Part shown: positions 33,510 to 42,758 of the stretch, in pieces
How positions within the stretch are numbered: position 1 is the first letter of the stretch
How the letters are laid out: the number at the start of each line of letters is the position of its first letter
Assembly: GCF_042686195.1 (NCBI RefSeq)
Contig: NZ_JBHUOQ010000004.1
Span: 186,001 to 250,000, forward strand
Origin: Corticicoccus populi
GTDB taxonomy: Bacteria > Bacillota > Bacilli > Staphylococcales > Salinicoccaceae
Length of the DNA stretch: 64,000 nt
Direction: 5' to 3'
Notes under the pieces: model-generated
Seen by the model: the letters and a program-made list of their open reading frames with translations, nothing else
Database searches by the model: none
Told to the model about the DNA's origin: nothing
Translations under genes and position numbers: made by a program

Positions 33510-34760
33510 TTATGCTCTGCGGTTAAAGGTCAGTAACGGAATGATACAGAGCGATAATAACCCCCCTGTTAAAGACAGTAACATGTAACTTGTGCCGGCC
33601 ATCATCATCCCGGATAATGCACCGCCCGTTGCACCTGACAAGGCAATAAACACATCAATCTTACCCTGCGTTTTTGCACGTGTTTCCGGCGTTGTACCAT
33701 GTACAATTGCTGTTGTACCACTAATCAGTCCAAAATTCCATCCAAGACCCAGTAACGCGAGTCCGACTGCCATTAATATCATGGAATCTCCGGGTGCAAA
33801 TGCTGAAAATAATCCCGCCATAAGTAAAGTAACCGCCGCAATAACGCTCATTTTAGTAGTACCGATACGGTCAACTAACATCCCGGTAACTAAAGAAGGG
33901 AAGTACATCGCTGCAACATGAATTGAGATTACCATCCCGATTGCAGATAAAGAATGGCCGTGATGACCCATATGTACCGGTGTCATTGTCATTAAAGCAA
34001 CCATTACCATCTGCGTTAAAATCATTACGAATGCACCGAAAATAATTTTATGTCTGTTTGTTGCTGCTGATGATGCCGTTACTTTATCGTTATTTAATGT
34101 GTCCGCTTCCTGCTGTCTTATCTGTCTTGCAATAAATAACGGATCCGGCCGCAGCATGATAAATAGAACCAAACCTGCCAATATGTAGGCTGCTGCACCA
34201 AGTATAAACGGTCCTGACAGGGCAGGAAGACTCCATGATACAGCTATCCTGCCCATGAATTCTGCCAGATTCGGTCCGAGTACTGCACCGAATGTTGTCA
34301 TAACCATTGTGAAGCTGACAGCCTTCCCCCTTTGAGAAGGCTTCGCGAGATCAGTACCGGCGTATCTCGCCTGCAGGTTGGATGCAGTACCTGAACCGTA
34401 AATCAAAAGAGATGCAAACAGCAGCCATACATTATTAAGTGCTGCCGCCGTAATCACGAGCACAGCTCCAAGACCGCCGAGCATAAACCCGATACCGAGG
34501 CCGTAACGCCTCCCAAATTTTTGGGACAGCATGCCGATCATTAATGCTGCACCGGCAGAACCGAGAGTCAATAATGCCGCGGGTACACCCGCATACACCT
34601 CTGTCCCGAGTATCTCCTGGGCAATCAAGGCCCCGACCGTAACACCTGCAGCAAGTCCTGCTCCACCGAATATCTGAGAAATACTGACCACAATCAGGAC
34701 TTTTCTATAGAATCGTGCACGTTCCGTTTCATTAATCAATAATTTTTCTTTCGACTCCAT
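33510..34760 (-). CDS. MFS transporter
   Basis: A 416-residue major facilitator with 12 predicted helices and a central hydrophilic loop (about 205-235, RPDPLFIARQIRQQEADTLNNDK). It has the MFS A-like motif between helices 2 and 3 (GMLSQKFGRRYGLGIG) and a second copy between 8 and 9 (GMLVDRIGTTKMSV). The repeated TMTPVHMGHHGHS loop is histidine-rich. The substrate is unknown; drug or metabolite efflux is likely. Start is ATG at 34758-34760 with AGGAGA. Divergent from the LLM monooxygenase operon. Confidence 0.85.
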   Translation of the reverse strand: MESKEKLLINETERARFYRKVLIVVSISQIFGGAGLAAGVTVGALIAQEILGTEVYAGVPAALLTLGSAGAALMIGMLSQKFGRRYGLGIGFMLGGLGAVLVITAAALNNVWLLFASLLIYGSGTASNLQARYAGTDLAKPSQRGKAVSFTMVMTTFGAVLGPNLAEFMGRIAVSWSLPALSGPFILGAAAYILAGLVLFIMLRPDPLFIARQIRQQEADTLNNDKVTASSAATNRHKIIFGAFVMILTQMVMVALMTMTPVHMGHHGHSLSAIGMVISIHVAAMYFPSLVTGMLVDRIGTTKMSVIAAVTLLMAGLFSAFAPGDSMILMAVGLALLGLGWNFGLISGTTAIVHGTTPETRAKTQGKIDVFIALSGATGGALSGMMMAGTSYMLLSLTGGLLSLCIIPLLTFNRRA

Positions 34761-35004
34761 ATGTATCTCCTGTATATTTATTTCATTAAATTTTATCATA
34801 ATTTTCTGAATGAAAACAGGAAGGAATCATCTTTATTTCCTCGCCTTAAATAATATTCCAGCATTAGTGAGAGTACTTTCTTCATCATTTTATTCAAATT
34901 TCAAACTTTTCAGGCTGATATACTTGATTATTTTTAAAAGCATGATAACATGATTCTAATTCATAGTTAAAAGATATGCTATATTACATTACGAGGAGGA
35001 TTCT

Positions 35005-36003
35005 ATGGAGCTCAGTATTTTAAATCAAAGCCCTGTTCTAAAAAATCACAGTGTGGAACAATCATTAAAAAACACGATTGATTTAGCGCTGGAAGCAGAA
35101 CATCTGGGATATAAGCGTTATTTTGTTTCAGAACATCACAATATGGACAAGCTTATCGGCACCTCACCTGAAGTGCTGGTGTCTCACCTTGCCGCCCACA
35201 CTAACACAATACATATTGGTGCAGGAGGTATCATGCTGTCACACCATAATCCTTTTCATGTCGCTGAACAGTTCCAGCTGATTAATCATCTTGCCCCCGG
35301 GAGAATCGACCTTGGGGTAGGGAAAGCACCGGGTGGTACACCGACCGCAACACATGCGCTTCAATCTGAGCTGAGAAAAGACATCGACTCATTTAACACA
35401 CGGTTTACTTCCTTAAAAAATTATTTGAATAACACCCATGAAGATCATCATTCACTTAAAGTCTCGCCAGATACAAGCAGTCCACCGGAGCTTTTTCTCC
35501 TCGGCGGCAGTGTAGAGTCTGCCGAATTCGCAGCATCGGAAGGCGTTAATTATATTTTTGCACATTTCATTAATAACGATATTAAACTGTTAAAACAGGT
35601 TGTAGATGCTTACAGAAACCAATCTGAAAACGGGACATTGATTGTGGCACTTTCAGCAATCGTGACAGAAGACGATGAAACAAAACAGCGCATTAAAAAA
35701 GAAAATCAATACTATCAGCTTTCTTTTGAAAACGGCCGAAAACTTCGTGTTCTGACACAAAAACAGGTCGATAATTTCCTTGAAAACTCCGGTGAAGACA
35801 TTCAGGTCAAACGAAGACAAGCTAAAATAATTCTCGGCAGTCAGCAGGAAGTCATTGAGACGCTGTCTGAACTTAATAATGATAAGCAGATTGATGAATT
35901 TATGCTTCACCTTCCCACGACAGATGCAGAAATCAGATTAAATACCGTGCAGTCACTTGCACCGGCACATATTAATAACTATCAGAAAGCAGGGGTACAA
36001 TGA
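35005..36003 (+). CDS. LLM-class flavin monooxygenase (MsnO8-type)
   Basis: A 332-residue luciferase-like protein with the FMN-dependent TIM barrel. Typical segments are RYFVSEHHNMDKLIGTSPEVLVSHLAAHTNTIHIGAGGIMLSHHNPFHVAEQFQLI, and PGRIDLGVGKAPGGT. The first part matches the MsnO8 subgroup of the family. The substrate is unknown. It overlaps the next LLM gene by four bases (ATGA), so the pair is translated together. Start has AGGAGG. Confidence 0.85.
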   Translation: MELSILNQSPVLKNHSVEQSLKNTIDLALEAEHLGYKRYFVSEHHNMDKLIGTSPEVLVSHLAAHTNTIHIGAGGIMLSHHNPFHVAEQFQLINHLAPGRIDLGVGKAPGGTPTATHALQSELRKDIDSFNTRFTSLKNYLNNTHEDHHSLKVSPDTSSPPELFLLGGSVESAEFAASEGVNYIFAHFINNDIKLLKQVVDAYRNQSENGTLIVALSAIVTEDDETKQRIKKENQYYQLSFENGRKLRVLTQKQVDNFLENSGEDIQVKRRQAKIILGSQQEVIETLSELNNDKQIDEFMLHLPTTDAEIRLNTVQSLAPAHINNYQKAGVQ

Positions 36004-37316
36004 CTAACAAAAAAATTCAATTCGGCATTATTCTACATGGACCAGGCGGACACATGAATGCATGGAGAAGTAACGAAGTTCCTTCTGATGCTAGTACTAA
36101 TTTTAATCATTATTTAAAAATAACTAAAAAAGCAGAGAATGCAGGTTTCTCATTTGTTTTTGTTGCAGACGGCTTATATATCAATGAAAAATCCATACCT
36201 CATTTTTTAAGCCGCTTTGAACCATTGACTGTTCTTTCTGCACTGGCACCGCTGACCAAAAATATAGGTTTGGTCGGTACAATTTCAACATCTTACAGCG
36301 AGCCTTATACTGTTGCAAGACAGCTTGCATCAATCGATAAAATAAGCCGGGGACGTGCAGGGTGGAATGTAGTCACATCTCCGCTTGAAGGCAGTGCTGA
36401 CAACTACAGTAAAGATAAACATCCTGAACACAGCCTGCGTTATGATATCGCTGAAGAACACCTGCAGGTAGTGCAGGGATTATGGGATTCATGGGAAGAT
36501 GATGCCTTTGTCCGGGATGCTCGTAATAATCAGTATTTTGATAAAAACAAGATGCATGAATTGAATTATAAGGGAGAATTTTTCAACGTTAAAGGTCCTC
36601 TAAATATTGATCGTTCTGAGCAGGGTCAGCCGATTATATTCCAGGCAGGTGCTTCCAAAAAAGGTTCTGGATTTGCAGCAAAATATGCAGATGCAGTATT
36701 TACCCACGGCGGCACTTTGGAGCAGGCAAAAGATTCATACAAAGCTTTAAAAGAGAAGGTGAGAGAGGCCGGACGTGATGAAAATTCTGTTAAGGTTTTT
36801 CCTGCACTTTCTCCGATTGTCGGTGCCACTCATGAACAGGTACAAGAACGTTATAAAGAAATCCAGAATCTCGTGACTATCGACCAGGCGCTTGATTATC
36901 TGGGTCGTTATTTTGACCATCATGACTTCAGTCAGTATGACCTTGATGCGCCTTTCCCGGAACTTGGTGATGTCGGTAAAAACAGCTTCCAGTCAACAAC
37001 AGATGCAATTAAGCAGGATGCAAAAGAAAACAACTGGACGCTGAGGGAAGTAGCATTAAGAGAGACCACCCGGGAAACACCTTTTATGGGTACTTATGAA
37101 GAAGTCGCAGACACATTGATAGAATGGATTGATAATGAAGCGGCTGACGGCTTTGTAATGACTTCCCATGTCCTCGGCAGTGTCTATGATGATTTTATTA
37201 ATAAAGTGGTACCGATTCTTGTGGAAAAAGGGTACTATGACATATCATATAATGGAGAAACATTAAGAGACGAACTCGGTCTGCCGTTTAAGGAAAATCG
37301 ATACAGCCTCAGTTGA
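36000..37316 (+). CDS. LLM-class flavin monooxygenase (NtaA/SnaA/DszA-like)
   Basis: This 438-residue enzyme belongs to the NtaA/SnaA/DszA/SoxA branch, which oxidises nitrilotriacetate, pristinamycin IIA precursors or sulfones. Seen are GGHMNAWRSNEVPSDAS, FVFVADGLYI, EPYTVARQLASIDKISRGRAGWNVVTSP and IIFQAGASKKGSGFAAKYADAVF. Such enzymes use FMNH2 made by a separate reductase; none is adjacent. It is coupled to the MsnO8-type gene, so both may act on the same xenobiotic or sulfur compound. Confidence 0.88.
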   Translation: MTNKKIQFGIILHGPGGHMNAWRSNEVPSDASTNFNHYLKITKKAENAGFSFVFVADGLYINEKSIPHFLSRFEPLTVLSALAPLTKNIGLVGTISTSYSEPYTVARQLASIDKISRGRAGWNVVTSPLEGSADNYSKDKHPEHSLRYDIAEEHLQVVQGLWDSWEDDAFVRDARNNQYFDKNKMHELNYKGEFFNVKGPLNIDRSEQGQPIIFQAGASKKGSGFAAKYADAVFTHGGTLEQAKDSYKALKEKVREAGRDENSVKVFPALSPIVGATHEQVQERYKEIQNLVTIDQALDYLGRYFDHHDFSQYDLDAPFPELGDVGKNSFQSTTDAIKQDAKENNWTLREVALRETTRETPFMGTYEEVADTLIEWIDNEAADGFVMTSHVLGSVYDDFINKVVPILVEKGYYDISYNGETLRDELGLPFKENRYSLS

Positions 37317-37500
37317 TGCAAAGTCTGATAATATTTGCTTTAAATGATATATTCTTTTAAAATATTTATACTAGACTATAATATTTTGTCTTTCAAAATA
37401 CATTCCGGTATGAGATTGCCCTATATTATATTCACTGCACTGCGTATAATCAGTAAATGTACTAAAGAATATAGAAGTCACACATATAAGGTGAATAATT

Positions 37501-39090
37501 ATGAAACCGAGAATTATTTTTTTATTAAATTCAATTGATGTTGACCGGGGCGGCCTGACTCATGCCTGCCTAAGGCAGGCAAGCACATTCGCTGATGCAG
37601 GGTATGATACTCAAATTCTGACTTTCCGGCACGAAACAAGATTTCCCATCATTTGCAATACACTAGTGGAATTAGACAAAGTAAGTCCCAATGTCACTAT
37701 CCGTAATATGTTTGAAGACCGTGGTGGATATACGGACAAAAACACTTCATCTCTCGAGGAATTATATTTTGATAAAAATCGCTATTCTGAAAAATATGAA
37801 ATTGCTGAGGCTAAAAACTTTAACGGATATTCCTTGTTGAAAGATGGTATTCTCCACAAAACTGCAGTTCTAAGAAAAGATAATACCTTGGATTATATTG
37901 ACTATTTTGATGAAAATCGTTTTAAATATCAAAGGGATTTATTTAACTATTACAATCACCTTTCACGAAGACAGTACTATTCTGAGGAAAATAAAAAGGT
38001 GAAACAAGTTGATTTTTATGATCAATTTGAAAATCCCTTCCTAAAGATTTGGTATAATACCGACACCATGAAAGCTAACAAAGTACTGAATCTTTCCCCA
38101 TCACAAGAGTTAATTACAGAGACAACCGGTAATGAAACTGTTCATAAAAAATACTGGTTAAAATCAATTATCGATGAATCCAGCAAACATACTGTCATTA
38201 TTTCGGATACAAGATCAACAGATTATCTGCTAACTAAATTTGATTATAAAAATGCAAAAAAAGTTCTCAGGTTACACAGTAATCATCTGAAAAATCCGGA
38301 CGATATCTACTCTGGTCTGACAGGAAAGAATAAGTATTTAATAGAAAACATTCAAAATGTCGATGCCATCGCAGTGCTTACGGAAAAACAAAAATCCGAT
38401 ATTGTTGAGCGTTTTGGTCAGGACGAAAAAATACATGTTATTCCAAACTACACTGAAGTGCATGTTCCACGAATTACCGGAATCCGATCAACCATAGCTT
38501 ATACACGTTATAAACGAAATTATATAAAAACACGTGATTTAAATAAAGTTGTCATCGTTTCCCGATTCTCTAAGCTTAAAAATATCACACATTCTATTAA
38601 AGCTTTTTCAAAAGTCGTACAGCATGTGCCTGAAGCGAAACTTGAAATATGGGGTCACGGAAATTATTCCAAAGAATACGAGCAGGAAATTAAAAAGCTC
38701 AATCTCAACAAGTCAGTAAAATTAAAAGGGTATACCCGTAAACCGAATAAAGTCTATCAGTCAGCGGCATTCTCGTTGATGACTTCCCGTTCGGAGGGTT
38801 TTTCACTTGGTGTTATGGAGAGTATGGTTAACGGAGCACCTGTAATCAGCTATGATATCAGTTATGGTCCTTCCGACATGATTATTGACGGTGAAAACGG
38901 AATATTGGTTGAAAAGGGAAATATCGATGAGCTCGCTGATAAGATTATTTATTTACTTCAAAATAAAGACTTAAACAGAAAAATGGGTCATAAAGCGCGT
39001 AAGTATATAAATACCCATTTCAGTAAAAAGAGCTATCAAAAGAAATGGTTCTCACTGGCTGAGAGCCTGGTTCAAAAAAAAGATAGTTAA
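37501..39090 (+). CDS. TagE/TarM-like teichoic acid glucosyltransferase
   Basis: The 529-residue GT4 glycosyltransferase has a long N-terminal half (DVDRGGLTHACLRQASTFADAGYD and onward) typical of TagE and TarM-type enzymes that attach glucose or GlcNAc to teichoic acid chains. The C-terminal GT-B domain has SRFSKLKNITHSIKAF, the EGFSLGVMES nucleotide-sugar loop (about 430-440) with its E-x7-E pair, and GENGILVEKG. It sits some 6 kb from the main tar cluster, as such decoration genes often do. The start has AGGTGA. The exact sugar and linkage cannot be told. Confidence 0.83.
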   Translation: MKPRIIFLLNSIDVDRGGLTHACLRQASTFADAGYDTQILTFRHETRFPIICNTLVELDKVSPNVTIRNMFEDRGGYTDKNTSSLEELYFDKNRYSEKYEIAEAKNFNGYSLLKDGILHKTAVLRKDNTLDYIDYFDENRFKYQRDLFNYYNHLSRRQYYSEENKKVKQVDFYDQFENPFLKIWYNTDTMKANKVLNLSPSQELITETTGNETVHKKYWLKSIIDESSKHTVIISDTRSTDYLLTKFDYKNAKKVLRLHSNHLKNPDDIYSGLTGKNKYLIENIQNVDAIAVLTEKQKSDIVERFGQDEKIHVIPNYTEVHVPRITGIRSTIAYTRYKRNYIKTRDLNKVVIVSRFSKLKNITHSIKAFSKVVQHVPEAKLEIWGHGNYSKEYEQEIKKLNLNKSVKLKGYTRKPNKVYQSAAFSLMTSRSEGFSLGVMESMVNGAPVISYDISYGPSDMIIDGENGILVEKGNIDELADKIIYLLQNKDLNRKMGHKARKYINTHFSKKSYQKKWFSLAESLVQKKDS

Positions 39091-39093
39091 AGT

Positions 39094-39130
39094 AAAGACA
39101 GTATACGGGTTTTCCGCATACTGTCTTTAT
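39094..39130 (+). terminator. Intrinsic terminator of the TagE-like gene
   Basis: AAAGACAGTAT-A-CGG (39094-39108) pairs with CCG-C-ATACTGTCTTT (39114-39128), with one internal mismatch, then T-rich sequence. Confidence 0.9.
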
Positions 39131-39134
39131 TAAT

Positions 39135-39779
39135 TCATATTATTTTTTTCAATTCACCCAATGACTCTATCACATCATCCGCTTCTATAAGCTCATCCGG
39201 TTTAGAAAAATAAAACTTACATCCAATCACATGAATATCATTGTTTTTACCTGCAATAAAATCAGATAACCTGTCACCAACAATATATTCCGGTGCCACC
39301 TGTTCCTCTTGGATGATATGTTTCACCAAATCCGACTTACTGGAAGTTTCTATATCATTTATACTGTATACGCCTGTAATAAAGCGTTCCATATGATGAT
39401 TTTGATAAAGTGCCTCCAGGTAATCTTTATCACCGTTACTTGCAATAAAAATTTCGTAACCCTTGGATTTTATATACTCCAGCGTATCTTCTGCACCTTC
39501 ATACATTTTGCTTTTCCCTTCACCTATACAATATATCAATGCATTTTGAAACCACCTGTTGGCCATATGAATATGGTGATCACTCGGCTTCGATAGTATA
39601 TTTCTCCAGACAACATTCAGCGGTACTCCCATAATTTCATTATATTTTTCTATGGGATTGTCTATATATTTTATATCATTCCTGTCCAAAGACTTTAAAG
39701 TAATACTTAACGCCTCTTCCAGAATAATTTCTGTTTTAACTAAAGTACCATCCATATCAAATAACACTGCTTTTTTCAT
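39135..39779 (-). CDS. HAD-superfamily phosphatase
   Basis: A 214-residue HAD phosphatase. Motif I is DMDGT with Asp8 (nucleophile) and Asp10, motif II is in FIASNGDK, and motif IV is VGDRLSDFIAGK. A helical cap lies between motif I and II. It belongs to the phosphoglycolate phosphatase-like group, substrate unknown. It follows the deaminase-like gene after 24 bases with its own GGTGAT site, so they form an operon. Confidence 0.85.
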   Translation of the reverse strand: MKKAVLFDMDGTLVKTEIILEEALSITLKSLDRNDIKYIDNPIEKYNEIMGVPLNVVWRNILSKPSDHHIHMANRWFQNALIYCIGEGKSKMYEGAEDTLEYIKSKGYEIFIASNGDKDYLEALYQNHHMERFITGVYSINDIETSSKSDLVKHIIQEEQVAPEYIVGDRLSDFIAGKNNDIHVIGCKFYFSKPDELIEADDVIESLGELKKII

Positions 39780-39803
39780 ATCATATCACCTTTATCTCGT
39801 GCA

Positions 39804-41021
39804 TTAATTTCCCGGGAAATTAATGCATTTTCCTTTATAAAATCTCTTGTTGATTACTGTCGGTCTGGCAATAAATTCAGTAATACATGATGCCTCTGTG
39901 AGTAAAAACGATGCCTCGTCGCCTACATTGATACCTGATGCATTAAACTCATTTTCATAATCCAGAGGTTTCCCTGTGACTACGGGCAATATATCTGCAA
40001 TTTCATTATGTGTTCTAATATTAAATGCCTCACCATAACGCCTCAGTTTTTCACGTATGTCTCCAGAACCATATGGGCTCCAGCAGTCATAAATATTGTC
40101 ACAGCCGATATTAACATCAACTCCGTATATCCGCAGTTTTTCCAGCGGCGGGATATTACCTGTAAGCGGCACACTTGATATCACTTTAATACCATTTGTT
40201 TTTATGCGGTTAAACAACCCGCTTTCTTCATGTCCAAGGTCATTCAAGCCGAAGCCGTGACTAACTGCCACCCGGTTTTGATAACCTGCCTCTTCAGTGA
40301 AATCAAGTAAATATTTTAATGTCTCCAGAAAATCATCATACCTGTCATGAATATGTAAATCAATATCAACATCATGTTTTACTGCGAGTTCAAAAGTGGC
40401 ATTGAGTGAAGCTTTAGAATCACCATCTACAGAAGCAGGGTCTACACCCCCAATAATCGTAGCACCGTTTTTCAGTGCAGTATCTACTTCTTCGATAGAA
40501 CGCGAGCGCAGCAGCCCGTGCTGTGGAAATGCCACAAACTCAAAATCGGCCGCTCCCTGAAAACGTTCAGCAGCAGTCAGGCTCTGCTCCAAAAACCTCT
40601 GTCCGACAGCACTGTGCACATCAATATGTGTCCTGAAAAAATCCACACCGTGAGAAAGCTCCAGTGCAATCAGATTTGCTGCTCTTTCAACCATAGGGAT
40701 TTCCAGTTTATCAAGCTCTTTAGGTTCATTTGTAAACCTCTCAACAATCGAAGACGCTTTAGAAACAGGGGTCCAGCTGGTCCCAAGTTTACTCTTATCT
40801 ATATGGCAGTGCATCTCACGCAGAGCAGGTACGATTAATAAATCATTTCCATCGACTATTTTTATGTCTTCATTGAAGGTGCTGATATCATCAATGTACG
40901 CCTCAACTTTACCATCTCGTATCAAGAGATTAGTACTGGCTGTCACATCACCTGCTGTTGATATATTTTCCGTCCATCGTTTTCGTTCTGTACGTATGTT
41001 TTTCAGCAAGAAAGTATGCAT
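39804..41021 (-). CDS. Amidohydrolase/deaminase-like protein (cytosine deaminase type)
   Basis: A 405-residue metal-dependent hydrolase. The metal motif HCH (His71, His73 in REMHCHIDK), DLHIHD further on, VSHGFGL and GCDNIYDCWSPYG fit the cytosine deaminase/isoguanine-like group of the amidohydrolase superfamily. The C-terminal beta domain ends the protein. It could deaminate a nucleobase or hydrolyse another cyclic imide; context (HAD phosphatase behind, M20D amidohydrolase before) suggests nitrogen-compound salvage. Start has GAGGTGAT. Confidence 0.75.
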   Translation of the reverse strand: MHTFLLKNIRTERKRWTENISTAGDVTASTNLLIRDGKVEAYIDDISTFNEDIKIVDGNDLLIVPALREMHCHIDKSKLGTSWTPVSKASSIVERFTNEPKELDKLEIPMVERAANLIALELSHGVDFFRTHIDVHSAVGQRFLEQSLTAAERFQGAADFEFVAFPQHGLLRSRSIEEVDTALKNGATIIGGVDPASVDGDSKASLNATFELAVKHDVDIDLHIHDRYDDFLETLKYLLDFTEEAGYQNRVAVSHGFGLNDLGHEESGLFNRIKTNGIKVISSVPLTGNIPPLEKLRIYGVDVNIGCDNIYDCWSPYGSGDIREKLRRYGEAFNIRTHNEIADILPVVTGKPLDYENEFNASGINVGDEASFLLTEASCITEFIARPTVINKRFYKGKCINFPGN

Positions 41022-41070
41022 TATATCACCTCATTATTATCATTATTTTATCACTGCTCAGTCACTTCTC

Positions 41071-41112
41071 AAAAAATAAAACCTCTCCAAGCAGAAATAA
41101 AACTTAGAGAGG
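41071..41112 (-). terminator. Intrinsic terminator of the M20D gene
   Basis: On the minus strand CCTCTCTAAG (41112-41103) pairs with CTTGGAGAGG (41091-41082), and then TTTTATTTTTTG follows. It separates the M20D gene from the deaminase operon. Confidence 0.85.
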
Positions 41113-41123
41113 CATTCTTTTTA

Positions 41124-42395
41124 TTATTCGGCTGTTAAAGACTTCGTCGTTTCAAATAAAGTCTGTACTGCTGGAAGAATACTTTCTTCATCAATATCAA
41201 ATTTTTCGTTATGGTGCCCGGCTGCTAAATTCGTACCGAAGACACAATATGTGGCGTACCCGCCTTGTTTTTGAACTGCATTGATAAAGTAGGTCGCATC
41301 TTCTGAACCTGACGGCTTATTCTCCTCAAGTTGACATTTCAAACCTACTTTTTCTGCTTCCTGGAACATCTTCTCAGCCAGTTTTACAGATCCTACAGCA
41401 TTAACTGCTTCACCCACAAGTTTAATATCGTAATCCACCTGATGCATCAGTGCTGCACCTTTGATAACTTCCTCAGCATAATTTTTCATATATGCATTCA
41501 GTTCTGAATTCTCACCGCGTATTTCCACTTTCAGACTGGCACTGTCAGCTATAACATTACGGCCGCTTCCTGCATGAAGTTCACCCACATTGACACGTGT
41601 CGAGCCTCCCGAATGTCTCGGTATCGCATGTAGATTTAATACAGCACTTGCTGCTGCAAGCATCGCATTTTTACCTTCTTCAGGATGTCCGCCGGCATGT
41701 GAAGCCAGACCTTTAAATGTTACATCCAGCTTTGAAGTAGCGAGGTATCCGTTATTTGAAGCAAGGAACTCATTGAACGGTACACCTGTACCGATATGAA
41801 GGGCCATAAAATAATCCACATCATCCACTACACCTGCTTCTACCATCGAGCGTGCACCGCGTACACCTTCTTCTGCCGGCTGGAATATTAATTTAATTTT
41901 CCCCCGGAGCTGATCCTTGTTTTCACTAAGAAGTGTTGCAAGACCGAGTCCGATAGTTGTATGCGCATCATGACCACACGCATGCATATAATTATTGACA
42001 GAACGGAAATCTTTTTGTTTCGGCACATGACTTTCCTCTGTCGATTCATAAATCGGAAGAGCGTCCATGTCCACTCTGTATGCAACCGTAGGGCCGGGCG
42101 CTTTAGTATCCAGTATGCCGACAACACCAGTATATCCATCCTTTAAGTAAGGCAGAAATTCTTCAAGTGCACCGTTTTCTTTTGCCCATTCATAATGTTC
42201 AGCAGTTTCTTCATCATCAGGTTTCCCCATACAGTAATCCGGATTCATTACTTCACGGCCGAGTTTCACTTCATAACCGAGATCTGTCAGTCTTTTTGCC
42301 ACGAGGGACGCAGTACGCATCTCCAAAAACCCTACTTCCGGATGCTTATGAAAATCACGTCGCCATTCAATTAATGTACTCTTTAAATCACTCAT
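41124..42395 (-). CDS. M20D-family amidohydrolase (AbgA-like)
   Basis: The 423-residue protein has M20D metal motifs: MHACGHDAHTT near 140, QPAEEGVRG with the catalytic Glu pair, and GHHNEKFDIDEE near the C-terminus. The size and the insert at about 50-80 resemble AbgA, the aminobenzoyl-glutamate hydrolase subunit, or IAA-amino-acid hydrolases. There is no AbgB partner here. It hydrolyses an N-acyl amino acid or related amide. Start is ATG 42393-42395 with GGAG eight bases up; the GTG just upstream lies in the ribosome site itself. Confidence 0.83.
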   Translation of the reverse strand: MSDLKSTLIEWRRDFHKHPEVGFLEMRTASLVAKRLTDLGYEVKLGREVMNPDYCMGKPDDEETAEHYEWAKENGALEEFLPYLKDGYTGVVGILDTKAPGPTVAYRVDMDALPIYESTEESHVPKQKDFRSVNNYMHACGHDAHTTIGLGLATLLSENKDQLRGKIKLIFQPAEEGVRGARSMVEAGVVDDVDYFMALHIGTGVPFNEFLASNNGYLATSKLDVTFKGLASHAGGHPEEGKNAMLAAASAVLNLHAIPRHSGGSTRVNVGELHAGSGRNVIADSASLKVEIRGENSELNAYMKNYAEEVIKGAALMHQVDYDIKLVGEAVNAVGSVKLAEKMFQEAEKVGLKCQLEENKPSGSEDATYFINAVQKQGGYATYCVFGTNLAAGHHNEKFDIDEESILPAVQTLFETTKSLTAE

Positions 42396-42758
42396 TCTTT
42401 TCACTCCAAATATTATATTATCCTTATAATTATATCACTTTAAATAAAATTATTGTCTCAATTTTAAGATAAATCGGAAATCTACTGTTTTCGAAATATA
42501 TTTTTTGTCGTACCTATATGATTAGATAGTAGATTTTATGATGAATAATAGTATAATAACCTCATCAGTGATTTATAATTATATTTCTCTAAAAATGATA
42601 TGAATCCTGAAATTGGCACACTCATTATAATCTAACAAAAAATGAATTCTCTTCGATTTTGTTAAAAAATATGTGATAATAGTATGATGTATAAATTTAA
42701 AAAGTTATCGTTATATATGTCACGATAGCATTATTCAATAGAGAAAGTAGAGGTAAAA
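42396..42758. other. AT-rich intergenic region
   Basis: This 363-base gap between divergent genes has no credible ORF. It holds the promoter of the GT2-TagF fusion gene (42659-42688). I see no clear hairpins; several A/T runs are likely to make it flexible DNA. Confidence 0.6.
42659..42688 (+). promoter_or_regulatory. Promoter of the GT2-TagF fusion gene
   Basis: TTGTTA (42659-42664) and TATGAT (42683-42688) are 18 bases apart, giving 4/6 and 5/6 matches. The leader before the ATG at 42759 is about 65 bases. Confidence 0.45.

Noticed and set aside
37344..37538. 64-codon frame upstream of the TagE-like gene
   Set aside because: It runs into the next gene in another frame, lacks a ribosome site and looks like translated AT-rich DNA.
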